64,000 bases of DNA from Paenibacillus senegalimassiliensis (lineage in GTDB: Bacteria; Bacillota; Bacilli; Paenibacillales; Paenibacillaceae): positions 791,368-855,367 of the forward strand of contig NZ_LN909045.1 in the NCBI RefSeq assembly GCF_001486585.1, written 5' to 3'. The position numbers and the translations under genes are program-made. Below are positions 17,812-26,012 of the stretch, in pieces (within the stretch, counting starts at the first letter, position 1; the number at the start of each line of letters is the position of its first letter). The notes beneath the pieces are model-generated. The model worked only from the letters and a program-made list of their open reading frames with translations. It was not told where the DNA came from and ran no database searches.

Positions 17812-18846
17812 ATGAAAGAACGTTTGGAACTACTCAAGACGGAGGCGCTTAAAGCGCTGGCGGAGACGTCCGATGCGGGACATTTGAATGAACTGCGGGT
17901 TAAATATTTAGGTAAAAAAGGTGCATTGACCGAGATTTTGCGCGGTATGGGTGGACTCAGTGCCGAGGAGCGTCCGGTGATTGGGCAAGTTGGTAATGAG
18001 GTGCGCGCGGCTATTGAAGCTGTTATTGAAGAGAAACAGTCTTATTTCCAGCGACAGGAGACGGAGGCGCGTTTGGCGGCGGAGAAAGTAGATGTAACCT
18101 TGCCAGGACGACTTCTTAAGCAGGGAAGCGTTCATCCTCTGAATCAGGTCATTCAGGAGATTGAAGATATCTTCATCGGGATGGGCTACCGGGTTGCTGA
18201 GGGACCGGAGGTCGAAACCGACTATTATAATTTTGAGGCGCTCAATTTGCCGAAGAATCATCCGGCTCGTGATATGCAGGATTCCTTCTACCTGACCGAG
18301 GATTTGCTCATGCGGACGCAAACTTCTCCGGTTCAAGTACGGACGATGGAAGCGATGAAGGGTGATGTCCCTGTGAAGGTGATTTGCCCGGGCCGCGTGT
18401 TCCGCCGGGATGACGATGATGCAACTCACTCGTTCCAATTTCATCAGATCGAAGGTCTGGTGGTGGGCAAAAGAATTCGCATGAGTGACCTGAAAGGGAC
18501 TCTTCTGGAATTCACGCGTAAAATGTTTGGGCAGGATACGCAAATTCGTTTGCGCCCAAGCTTCTTCCCCTTCACGGAGCCCAGCGTTGAGGTTGACGTG
18601 ACTTGTGTGAAATGTAGCGGTCACGGTTGCCGAGTGTGCAAGCAATCCGGTTGGTTGGAGATTCTTGGCAGCGGGATGGTGCATCCACGGGTGCTGGAGA
18701 TGAGCGGTTATGATCCCGAAGAATACAGTGGCTTCGCCTTCGGGATGGGAGTTGAACGGATCGCTATGCTCAAATATGGGGTGGATGATATCCGCTACTT
18801 CTTCAATAATGATCTGCGGTTTCTCCAACAATTTGCCAGAGTTTAA
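17812..18846 (+). CDS. pheS: Phenylalanine-tRNA ligase alpha subunit
   Basis: This is the catalytic class II subunit, joining Phe to tRNA-Phe as an alpha2-beta2 enzyme. It has 344 residues, the normal length. An N-terminal coiled coil (about 1-90) that contacts tRNA is followed by class II motifs: motif 2 around [19 protein letters not shown] and motif 3 in [17 protein letters not shown] Cys-rich insert, [16 protein letters not shown], could bind zinc. The ribosome site AGGAGGAG precedes ATG. It lies 29 bases before pheT and is controlled by the T-box leader. Confidence 0.98.
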   Translation: MKERLELLKTEALKALAETSDAGHLNELRVKYLGKKGALTEILRGMGGLSAEERPVIGQVGNEVRAAIEAVIEEKQSYFQRQETEARLAAEKVDVTLPGRLLKQGSVHPLNQVIQEIEDIFIGMGYRVAEGPEVETDYYNFEALNLPKNHPARDMQDSFYLTEDLLMRTQTSPVQVRTMEAMKGDVPVKVICPGRVFRRDDDDATHSFQFHQIEGLVVGKRIRMSDLKGTLLEFTRKMFGQDTQIRLRPSFFPFTEPSVEVDVTCVKCSGHGCRVCKQSGWLEILGSGMVHPRVLEMSGYDPEEYSGFAFGMGVERIAMLKYGVDDIRYFFNNDLRFLQQFARV

Positions 18847-18875
18847 TTTTACCGTGAGGAAGGAAGGGAACAAAT

Positions 18876-21323
18876 ATGAAAGTATCAACCGAATGGTTGT
18901 CAGACTATATTTCTCTAGATGAAGTCAATATTAAGGAACTGGCTGAACGAATTACTCGCTCCGGGATCGAAATTGATTCTGTTGAGAACCGGAACCAAGG
19001 CGTAACAGGAGTTGTCGTTGGTTTTGTCAAAAGCAAGGAAAAGCATCCTGATGCGGATAAGCTGAACATATGTACTGTCGATGCCGGACAGGAAGAGGAT
19101 TTGCAGATCGTTTGCGGCGCCAAAAATGTGGATGCCGGGCAGAAGGTACCTGTGGCATTGGTTGGGGCTAAGCTGCCAGGCGGCTTGGCGATCAAGAAAG
19201 CAAAGCTTCGCGGGGTTCTTTCGCAAGGTATGATTTGCTCTGCCAAGGAACTTGGAATGAATGACAAGCTGTTGCCTAAGGAATTGCAGGAAGGCATTCT
19301 TGTATTGCCTGAGGACACAACAGTAGGAACGCCAATTACTACGTTGCTTGGTCTGGACGATCAGGTGCTCGATTTTGATCTGACGCCGAACCGCTCCGAC
19401 TGTTTGAGCATGCTGGGAGCTGCTTACGAAGTGGGAGCCATTTTGGGCCGTGATGTACAGTTGCCGCAGCCGAATCAAGAGTTGACCGAGTCGTCGCAGC
19501 AAGCGAAGGAACTAATCAAGGTTCATATCGATGCCCCTGAACTTTGCAGCCATTACGCAGTACGCTACATCTCCGGTGTCAAAATCGGAACCTCACCGTT
19601 ATGGATGCAAAATCGCTTGATGGCAGCCGGCATTCGTCCCATCAATAACATTGTTGACATTACGAACTATGTGATGCTCGAATATGGACAGCCGTTGCAT
19701 GCCTTTGACGCCGATCGAATTCGCGGCGGAGTGCTCGGCGTTCGCGAGGCCAAGGCGGGCGAGAAGCTGGTCACCCTGGATGGTCAGGAGCGTTCGTTGG
19801 AAGCTGGAGCCCTCTTCATCGTAGACGGAGAGGATCGGCCGGTAGCTCTGGCTGGCGTCATGGGTGGACAAGATACGGAAGTCACGGAGCAAACGGTCAA
19901 TATTGTGCTGGAGTCGGCCAAATTTGATGGCGGTACGGTTCGCAAAACTTCCCGTACACTAGGTTTGCGTTCGGAAGCTTCGCAGCGCTTCGAGAAGGAA
20001 GTTGATCCGCAGGCCGTCATTCCGGCACTCGACCGCGCAGCGGCATTAATGTCAGCCCATGCAGGTGGCAGCGTCAGCGAAGGTATCGTAGAAGTGGTGC
20101 AAGGTCTACCGCAGCAACTGGTGATTGAGCTGTCGTTACAGAAGGTCAATGACTACTTAGGTACTGACATTTCCTTAACGGAAGCAAAAGGCATTTTCGA
20201 TCGTTTGCATTTTGAAACCACGGAGATGCAAGGCGCGTTAAAGGTACAAATTCCAACTCGGCGGGGAGATATTACCCGTGACGTTGATTTGATTGAAGAG
20301 GTAGCAAGATTGTACGGCTATGACCAAATCCCGACGACAATGATTGAAGGCGAAACGACGGCGGGAGGCTACACCAAGCCGCAACGCTTGCGGCGTTCCT
20401 TGCGTAGTCTGCTCGTTCACGGCGGTTGGCAGGAGGTTATGGGGTATTCCTTTATTCGTGAAGGAGCAAGTGCCAGCTTCCCGCGGCTTGTCGAAGAGGA
20501 GCAAGAGATTCATTTGGCTATGCCGATGAGCGAAGACCGCAGCGTGTTACGCGGGAGCTTGCTGCCAGGCATGATGGAGATTGCCGCCTATAACCGAAAT
20601 CGGAAGCAGGATAATCTGGCTTTGTTCGAGTTCGGCACGGTATTCCTGTCCCATGAAGAGAAGCTGACTCAGCAACCCCACGAATTCTCAGTGCTTGGAC
20701 TGCTCTTAACAGGTGAACGTACGGAGAAGCGCTGGAATGTGGCAGCAGAGAAGGTGGATTTCTTTGATCTGAAGGGAGCGCTTGAAAGTCTGTTTGCTTA
20801 CTTGGGGCTGGAGGAGCATGTATCCTATGAAGCGGATCAGCCGAAGGGCTTCCATCCAGGGCGCTCGGCTTCCATTTATTTAAATGGTCCGGAAGGCAAG
20901 CAGAAGCTGGGTTCGCTGGGACAACTTCATCCGGAGTTGCAACGTGAGCAGGACCTTGATGATACCTATGTAGCAGAACTGCTCTTGGAGCCATTGTTCC
21001 ATGATGCCGGGGAAGCGGTGGCTTACCGTGAATTGCCACGTTATCCGGCGATGCAACGCGATATTGCGGTTGTGGTGGACGATGAGGTGGAAGCTGGAGC
21101 GCTTATAGCTGCTATCCATGAGACCGGAGGAGAGTGGCTGGAATCGGTGCAAGTATTCGATGTGTTTACCGGAGCCAAGCTGGGTGAAGGCAAGAAGAGC
21201 GTAGCCTTGTCCCTGGTATACCGTGATAAGGAACGGACGCTGACAGATGAAGAGGTGACTACAGTTCATAACCAGGTCGTGGACCGTTTGTCGCAAACTT
21301 TTGCGGCCGAGCTTAGAAAATAG
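18876..21323 (+). CDS. pheT: Phenylalanine-tRNA ligase beta subunit
   Basis: The 815-residue partner of PheS carries tRNA binding and editing. Domains in order are the OB-fold tRNA-binding domain (about 40-150, GVVVGFVKSKEKHPDADKLNIC), B3/B4 editing (about 210-380, NIVDITNYVMLEYGQPLHAFD), B5 (about 405-480), the pseudo-catalytic core, and the C-terminal anticodon-binding FDX-ACB domain (about 720-815, YRELPRYPAMQRDIAVVV). The GGAAGG site precedes ATG. Length matches Bacillus PheT. It ends with a terminator. Confidence 0.98.
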   Translation: MKVSTEWLSDYISLDEVNIKELAERITRSGIEIDSVENRNQGVTGVVVGFVKSKEKHPDADKLNICTVDAGQEEDLQIVCGAKNVDAGQKVPVALVGAKLPGGLAIKKAKLRGVLSQGMICSAKELGMNDKLLPKELQEGILVLPEDTTVGTPITTLLGLDDQVLDFDLTPNRSDCLSMLGAAYEVGAILGRDVQLPQPNQELTESSQQAKELIKVHIDAPELCSHYAVRYISGVKIGTSPLWMQNRLMAAGIRPINNIVDITNYVMLEYGQPLHAFDADRIRGGVLGVREAKAGEKLVTLDGQERSLEAGALFIVDGEDRPVALAGVMGGQDTEVTEQTVNIVLESAKFDGGTVRKTSRTLGLRSEASQRFEKEVDPQAVIPALDRAAALMSAHAGGSVSEGIVEVVQGLPQQLVIELSLQKVNDYLGTDISLTEAKGIFDRLHFETTEMQGALKVQIPTRRGDITRDVDLIEEVARLYGYDQIPTTMIEGETTAGGYTKPQRLRRSLRSLLVHGGWQEVMGYSFIREGASASFPRLVEEEQEIHLAMPMSEDRSVLRGSLLPGMMEIAAYNRNRKQDNLALFEFGTVFLSHEEKLTQQPHEFSVLGLLLTGERTEKRWNVAAEKVDFFDLKGALESLFAYLGLEEHVSYEADQPKGFHPGRSASIYLNGPEGKQKLGSLGQLHPELQREQDLDDTYVAELLLEPLFHDAGEAVAYRELPRYPAMQRDIAVVVDDEVEAGALIAAIHETGGEWLESVQVFDVFTGAKLGEGKKSVALSLVYRDKERTLTDEEVTTVHNQVVDRLSQTFAAELRK

Positions 21324-21335
21324 CAGGAATTGGGC

Positions 21336-21382
21336 AAAGTCACATCGAATCAAAGTAAGATAACCGATTCGATGTGACTTTT
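21336..21382 (+). terminator. Terminator of pheST
   Basis: AAAGTCACATCGAATC pairs perfectly with GATTCGATGTGACTTT. Confidence 0.9.
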
Positions 21383-21436
21383 GTGCATGATCAGACATCA
21401 TGAGACGACACAGAGGAACAAAGGAGGCACAAAGCT

Positions 21437-22984
21437 TTGAGTAACCCAGGCCGAATTAGCGTGAATGTAGAAATCTATGGAAATTCTTATAAAATCGTTG
21501 GCAGCAGCGCGGAGTACATGAAGCAGGTTGCTCGCCGCGTAGATGAACATATGCGTAGCATCTCTCAAGTTTATACTCATTTAGATACCCCCCGTCTGGC
21601 GGTACTGGCCGCCGTACGAATGGCTGAGGAAGCTATCAAGGTAGAGCAAGTGCAAGCTGAATTGCACAGCATTAAGCAAGAGAAGGCGGTTCTGGATCAG
21701 GAGAAGGGCGTTCTCCAAGGCCTGCAAGCCAAGCAGGAGGAGATGTACAAGGCCCTCCAGGAAGAGCATCAGAAGATAAAGGATGAGCGAAAGCAGCTTG
21801 CTGAGCAGAAGGAGAAGCTGGAGACTTCATTGCAAGGCCAAGAAGGCGATGTCCGCAAGCTTCGCAGCCGGGTGCAGGAATTGGAGCGTCAGCTTGGGGA
21901 GCAGCGGAATAGTAATTCCCAACTTCAAGCCAAGTTGCGTCATGCTGAGCAGCAAACCTCTAAGGAGAAGGAAGTGGGAGCGAAGCTGGGACAGCAGCTT
22001 CAAGAGGCACAACGCAATGAGCAAGCGGCGAAGACCGCAGAACAGCGGGCACAGCACCATAGCGGCAAGCTGGAACAGCAATCCAAGGAGCTTCAGGATA
22101 CGCTCTTTGGCGTCGAAGCCGAGGCCAAGCAGTTGAGGCAGCAATTGCAGGAAGCCAAGGGCCGGGAGGACAAGCTCCGTTCTGAAGTAGCGGCAGCGGT
22201 GCAGAATGAGAAGTCCTGGCAGAAGCTGGCAGAGAAGAGAAATGAGGAGCTTAGTGGATTGGAAATTAATCTGCTGGACGCTGAAGGACGCAACGAGCAA
22301 TTGTCCGAGCAGCTTCAAGCACAGGGTACGGAGCTTGAGCAGACCGTCAACAAGCTTAAGGCAGAGCAGGACAAGGCGGCTACCCTGGCCGGAGATTTGG
22401 ATGCGTTGCGCTTGAAGCTGGAGCAGGGAGATCGAGAGCGGGAAAGCGCTATGCTCTCTGCGAAGTCTGCAGCCGAAGAAATGCGACGTTTGAAGGAAGA
22501 ACTGGATGAATGGCAAGGCCGCATGCAAGAAATGGAGAACGAGCGCAAGGAAGCTACGAATCTGGAAGAGGAACTGGAGCAATTCAAGCTGTCGGCTGAG
22601 GAACGGGAGCAAGTATGGAAGAAGCAATGGGCTTCTGCAGAGCGAGAATTGAATTCCTGGCGCGAGAAGGAAAGTGAAATGCAACGCCAGCTTGATGAAT
22701 GGCAGCAGGAAAGTGCAGCAGGCAGCGAGCAGGCCTTGACTCTTGTCCAGGACGTAGAGTCCCTGGAGGAACAGAAGCAGCAGCTTGCCGATCAATTGCA
22801 GCAGGTGACCGACAGTTATGAGGTTGTCTCGCATGAATACCGACTAATGCAATTAGAACGTGAAAATGAGCGCGAGAAAATGGCCAAGCAGGAAGAGGAA
22901 TATCAGCGCTTGAAGAACGATTACGCCAAGCTGCAGACCGAATTCAATGAATGGATTGAATTGATTGAGCAGGACCAAACCTGA
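21437..22984 (+). CDS. zapA: ZapA-domain protein with a long coiled-coil extension
   Basis: A 515-residue protein starting at TTG, ten bases after AAAGGAGG. Residues 1-75 form a ZapA domain (ISVNVEIYGNSYKIVG, then MKQVARRVDEHM, LAVLAAVRMAEE), which binds FtsZ and bundles its filaments at the division site. Typical ZapA is about 85 residues. Here roughly 430 more residues are nearly pure coiled coil, rich in Glu, Gln, Lys and Leu. No membrane segment is present. The place after pheT matches Bacillus zapA. The extension could act as a spacer or scaffold linking the Z ring to other parts; that is inference. Confidence 0.88.
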   Translation: MSNPGRISVNVEIYGNSYKIVGSSAEYMKQVARRVDEHMRSISQVYTHLDTPRLAVLAAVRMAEEAIKVEQVQAELHSIKQEKAVLDQEKGVLQGLQAKQEEMYKALQEEHQKIKDERKQLAEQKEKLETSLQGQEGDVRKLRSRVQELERQLGEQRNSNSQLQAKLRHAEQQTSKEKEVGAKLGQQLQEAQRNEQAAKTAEQRAQHHSGKLEQQSKELQDTLFGVEAEAKQLRQQLQEAKGREDKLRSEVAAAVQNEKSWQKLAEKRNEELSGLEINLLDAEGRNEQLSEQLQAQGTELEQTVNKLKAEQDKAATLAGDLDALRLKLEQGDRERESAMLSAKSAAEEMRRLKEELDEWQGRMQEMENERKEATNLEEELEQFKLSAEEREQVWKKQWASAERELNSWREKESEMQRQLDEWQQESAAGSEQALTLVQDVESLEEQKQQLADQLQQVTDSYEVVSHEYRLMQLERENEREKMAKQEEEYQRLKNDYAKLQTEFNEWIELIEQDQT

Positions 22985-22995
22985 TCCAAACGATC

Positions 22996-23029
22996 CAGAG
23001 CCCCGGCTAGGTGCCGCGGGCTCTGTTTG
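22996..23029. terminator. Terminator of zapA, now followed by a group II intron
   Basis: CAGAGCCC pairs with GGGCTCTG, with an inner GGC/GCC stem, followed by TTTGCA. The intron 5' end (GTGCG) begins two to three bases later. As a near palindrome it may once have ended both zapA and the convergent lipoprotein gene. Confidence 0.82.
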
Positions 23030-23031
23030 CA

Positions 23032-24925
23032 GTGCGCCCGGCATGGGCGATAACTAGGCGGTGAAAGTCCGCTACAGGCTTGGCAGTAGGAACTGTTAAC
23101 CAAAGGCAAGGGTGTCCGTCGCGAGGCGGAATCTGAAGGAAGCCGGAGGCAAACCCTCGGTCTGACGAACAGAAATCACATACAAGGCAGGGTGGGACGG
23201 ACGAGCTTGCTGCACAAAGTAAAGTCCAATACTGCCCGAATCCCATCCTGTAAATGTGGCAGATAGATGAGGGGAAGGTTATCGCTCTTACCCGGGGAGG
23301 TCTCACAGACGTCCGGTGGAAAAAAAACCGGAAAACGGAGTAAAGCTTGCTGTGAGAAGTCAGCAGAGGCCATAGTACCGAGTTTTTTTTCGGGAAGGGC
23401 CGAACAATCGTAAGTCTCGAGTACAAACGGAAAGGAGAGTCGGTGCGATGAAAGCAGAAAACCGAAAGGGCTACCGGCAAAGGAATAACGTGGAACGTGA
23501 AGAGTATGCCGGAGCGCGGAGCACCGAAACTCGGGAGCGTAGAGAAAGAGACGGTGCAGAGGACTTATTGGAGCTCATAGTGGATAAGGATAATCTAAAT
23601 CGAGCCTACAAGCGGGTGAAAAGCAATCACGGGGCGCCGGGCATCGATGGAATGACCGTGGAGGCGGCGCTACCGTGGTTGCGAGAACACGGAGACGAGC
23701 TATTGCAAAGGATCCGGGAGGGAAGCTACAAACCGAGCCCGGTACGACGCAAGGAAATTCCCAAACCAGATGGAAGCGGCGTGCGAAAGCTGGGTATACC
23801 CACGGTCATCGACCGGGTGATCCAGCAAGCCATCGCGCAACAATTGAGTCAAATCTTCGAACCGCTGTTCTCGGACGGAAGCTACGGCTACCGGCCGAAA
23901 CGCAGCGCGCAGCAAGCGATCCGAAAGGTGAAGGCCTATGCGGAAGAAGGATATAACTACGCGGTAGAGATGGACCTGTCGAAATACTTCGATACGCTAA
24001 ACCATGAATTACTGATGAACCTGCTGCGAAGCCAAATCGAGGATACCCGGGTGACGGAGCTGATCAAGAAATACCTGAAAAGCGGCGTGATGGAGAATGG
24101 AGTGGTGATCCAGACGGAGGAAGGCTCGCCGCAAGGCGGCCCCCTGTCGCCGCTGCTGGGGAACATCTACCTGAACGAGTACGACCAGGAAATGGAAAGC
24201 CGGGGGGTCAAGGTGGTACGGTACGCGGACGATATCGTGGTGCTGGCGAGAAGCAAACGAGCGGCGAGCCGCTTGCTGGAGTCCAGCAGGAGGTATCTGG
24301 AAGGGAAGCTCAAGCTGCAGGTGAACGAAGAGAAGAGCCGAGTGGTTAGCGTGCTCTCCCGGAAGCATTTCAAGTTTCTAGGCTTCTGCTTGGGAAAGAA
24401 CGGGAACGGTAGGTATATTCGAGTCCATCCCAAATCCCTGGCGAAAGCGAAGAAGAGACTGAAAGAGCTGACGGGACGTAGCCAAGGGAAGAACGTACGT
24501 CAGGTGATGGAGCAGGTCAAGGTCTACATCCGGGGATGGCTGAATCATTTCTACGTAGCGGATATGAAGCGAATCCTGCAAAGCTGGAGCGAATGGTTGC
24601 GAAGACGCATACGCATGTACATCTGGAAAGGGTGGAAGAAGCCACGAACGAAGGTAGAGAACCTGCGAAAGCTGGGGATACCGGAGTGGCAGGCGTACCC
24701 GTGGGGGAACACAAGGTTGGGTTACTGGCGAGTAGCCGGAAGTCCCGTATTGTCCCGCTCCATAACCAACGAAAAGCTCGCACGAGCAGGATATTATGAC
24801 TTTCCTGCTCAATACGAGCGACTACGAGAAATGCACTCAAACGATTGAACCGCCGTATACCGAACGGTACGTACGGTGGTGTGAGAGGTCGGCTACTCAA
24901 CTAATGGGTAGCCTCCTACTCGATT
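23032..24925 (+). mobile_element. Group II intron, bacterial class C type
   Basis: The 5' end GTGCGCCCGGC fits the GTGYG consensus. The 3' part has domain V (ACCGCCGT pairing ACGGTGGT, 24849-24880), domain VI (GGCTAC with GTAGCC, 24891-24913) and the ending CTACTCGATT. The encoded RT starts about 415 bases in. The element lies directly downstream of an intrinsic terminator hairpin, which is the known target preference of class C introns. The 3' boundary is estimated to within a few bases. It appears intact and could be mobile. Confidence 0.88.
23448..24848 (+). CDS. ltrA: Group II intron reverse transcriptase/maturase
   Basis: The 466-residue intron-encoded protein helps the intron splice and copies it into DNA. 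RT blocks are clear: [73 protein letters not shown] and the catalytic [11 protein letters not shown]. The maturase X domain follows (about 340-440; [14 protein letters not shown]). It ends in [14 protein letters not shown] without an HNH endonuclease domain, which fits class C. A ribosome site AAAGGAGAG precedes ATG. The stop codon falls at the start of domain V. Confidence 0.95.
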   Translation: MKAENRKGYRQRNNVEREEYAGARSTETRERRERDGAEDLLELIVDKDNLNRAYKRVKSNHGAPGIDGMTVEAALPWLREHGDELLQRIREGSYKPSPVRRKEIPKPDGSGVRKLGIPTVIDRVIQQAIAQQLSQIFEPLFSDGSYGYRPKRSAQQAIRKVKAYAEEGYNYAVEMDLSKYFDTLNHELLMNLLRSQIEDTRVTELIKKYLKSGVMENGVVIQTEEGSPQGGPLSPLLGNIYLNEYDQEMESRGVKVVRYADDIVVLARSKRAASRLLESSRRYLEGKLKLQVNEEKSRVVSVLSRKHFKFLGFCLGKNGNGRYIRVHPKSLAKAKKRLKELTGRSQGKNVRQVMEQVKVYIRGWLNHFYVADMKRILQSWSEWLRRRIRMYIWKGWKKPRTKVENLRKLGIPEWQAYPWGNTRLGYWRVAGSPVLSRSITNEKLARAGYYDFPAQYERLREMHSND

Positions 24926-24928
24926 GTC

Positions 24929-25306
24929 CTATTCAACGATAATGGTGGAGACCATGGAGCCGTGTCCCGAGCCACACATGATCGAGCAGGCAACTTCATA
25001 TTCCCCTGCCTCGGTGGGCACGATGACGGTAGAATCATTTTTCTGATCTAACTGTACTCTTAGTCCGGGGATAAGTACGCCGTGGTAGCCCGAGTCATTC
25101 TTGAAGGTGATTTTGACGGGAACGTCCTTCTTGAGATGATATTGCTGTTGATCAAATTGATAATTGCTGGCTTTGATGAGGAGTTCTGCTTCGGGAGTTA
25201 TTCCGTTGTTGCCAGTAGTGTTCGCCCCTCCCGCATTATCTGTGTTACAGGCTGTAACAAGGAGTAACAAAACGGAACTCGCGGCGATGGCTATGCTTTT
25301 CTTCAC
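24929..25306 (-). CDS. CuA-type cupredoxin lipoprotein
   Basis: A membrane-anchored protein of 125 residues from the GTG six bases after GAGGG (in-frame ATG at 25312 and TTG at 25321 are alternatives). The signal peptide ends in a lipobox (LLLLVTAC). The domain carries the full CuA ligand set: a His (YHGVLIP), then C-x3-C-x3-H-x2-M as CSIMCGSGHGSM, as in cytochrome c oxidase subunit II. There is no transmembrane hairpin or oxidase gene nearby, so it is a free CuA domain, perhaps for copper delivery or electron transfer outside the membrane. Its stop codon lies about four bases from the intron 3' end. Confidence 0.88.
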   Translation of the reverse strand: MKKSIAIAASSVLLLLVTACNTDNAGGANTTGNNGITPEAELLIKASNYQFDQQQYHLKKDVPVKITFKNDSGYHGVLIPGLRVQLDQKNDSTVIVPTEAGEYEVACSIMCGSGHGSMVSTIIVE

Positions 25307-25319
25307 ATTCATCCCTCGC

Positions 25320-25363
25320 AATACGGTATATTTGTGACGATTTCAAAAACATCATACCGTATT
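25320..25363. repeat. Inverted repeat upstream of the CuA lipoprotein gene
   Basis: AATACGGTAT and ATACCGTATT are a perfect ten-base inverted repeat with a 24-base spacer, just before the gene's ribosome site. It could be an operator or a 5' hairpin in the mRNA; I cannot tell which. Confidence 0.6.
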
Positions 25364-25435
25364 TTTGCAGCAAGAAAACTTAGCGAGTTTGACTAATTGT
25401 TGAACACTCGGAAACCAAGAGATATGTATGAGACA

Positions 25436-25478
25436 AAAAGGCTCCTGTTCCGTATGAAACGGGAGGAAGCCTCTTTGC
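25436..25478 (-). terminator. Terminator of the four-helix membrane protein gene
   Basis: AAAGAGGCTTCC-like and AGGAGCCTTTTTG-like arms pair imperfectly on the minus strand, followed by T residues. Confidence 0.65.
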
Positions 25479-25496
25479 CTGAGCGGTACACCCGAA

Positions 25497-25859
25497 TTAC
25501 CGGGCAGATCTGTCTCTCCCTGCATCAAACGGGGTTGCTACAGGAATGAACAGGTCGATAATACCAATGACCAATGCTGCCAGTAGAGCACCGATGACGG
25601 AGACAGATACGCCAGCAATGATGAACTGGGCAAGCCAGATCACAAGCGCGCTTGTAAGAAAGCCGACGATTCCGCGTCCGAAGGGAGTAACCCTTTTGCC
25701 GAAGATGCCTTCAATAGCCCAGCCCATAAGAGCAATGACCAAGGAGAGCAACAGAGCGCTGCAAAAACCGCCGATGCTGAATTGCGGTACAAGCCACCCT
25801 ACAACGAGCAAGACCAGGGCGGAAACAATAAATCTTACAACATGTCCTAGAAAATTCAT
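25497..25859 (-). CDS. Four-helix membrane protein, phage holin family 4 / YvlD-like
   Basis: The gene encodes 120 residues starting at the ATG eight bases after AGGAGG (MNFLGHVVRFIVSALV). Four membrane helices with glycine-rich joints are visible. The motifs GWLVPQFSIGGF, GWAIEGIFGKRVTPFGRGIVGFLTSALVIW and GIIDLFIP match the YvlD/DUF superfamily named after mycobacterial phage holins. Bacillus YvlD is linked to envelope stress, not to lysis. There is no phage context here. The open frame extends upstream to 25949 but lacks a start site there. Confidence 0.82.
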   Translation of the reverse strand: MNFLGHVVRFIVSALVLLVVGWLVPQFSIGGFCSALLLSLVIALMGWAIEGIFGKRVTPFGRGIVGFLTSALVIWLAQFIIAGVSVSVIGALLAALVIGIIDLFIPVATPFDAGRDRSAR

Positions 25860-26012
25860 GTACATAGCCTCCTTCTTGGAAATGTGTATACTGGCTATTA
25901 CACAATTAGCATGTTCCATGAAACGTGTTCTTATGTGCGCAAGGGGCAAATGGCGAAAAATGAATGGTTTCGTTATAATAAAATTATAGCTCGAGGGGAG
26001 TCGTGAACGTTT

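Noticed and set aside
23675-23956. 93-residue frame inside the intron reverse transcriptase gene
   Set aside because: It is a shifted frame of the RT, without independent support.
25497-25859. Holin-family name suggesting prophage
   Set aside because: No other phage genes, integrase or attachment sites are nearby, and the family includes housekeeping YvlD proteins.
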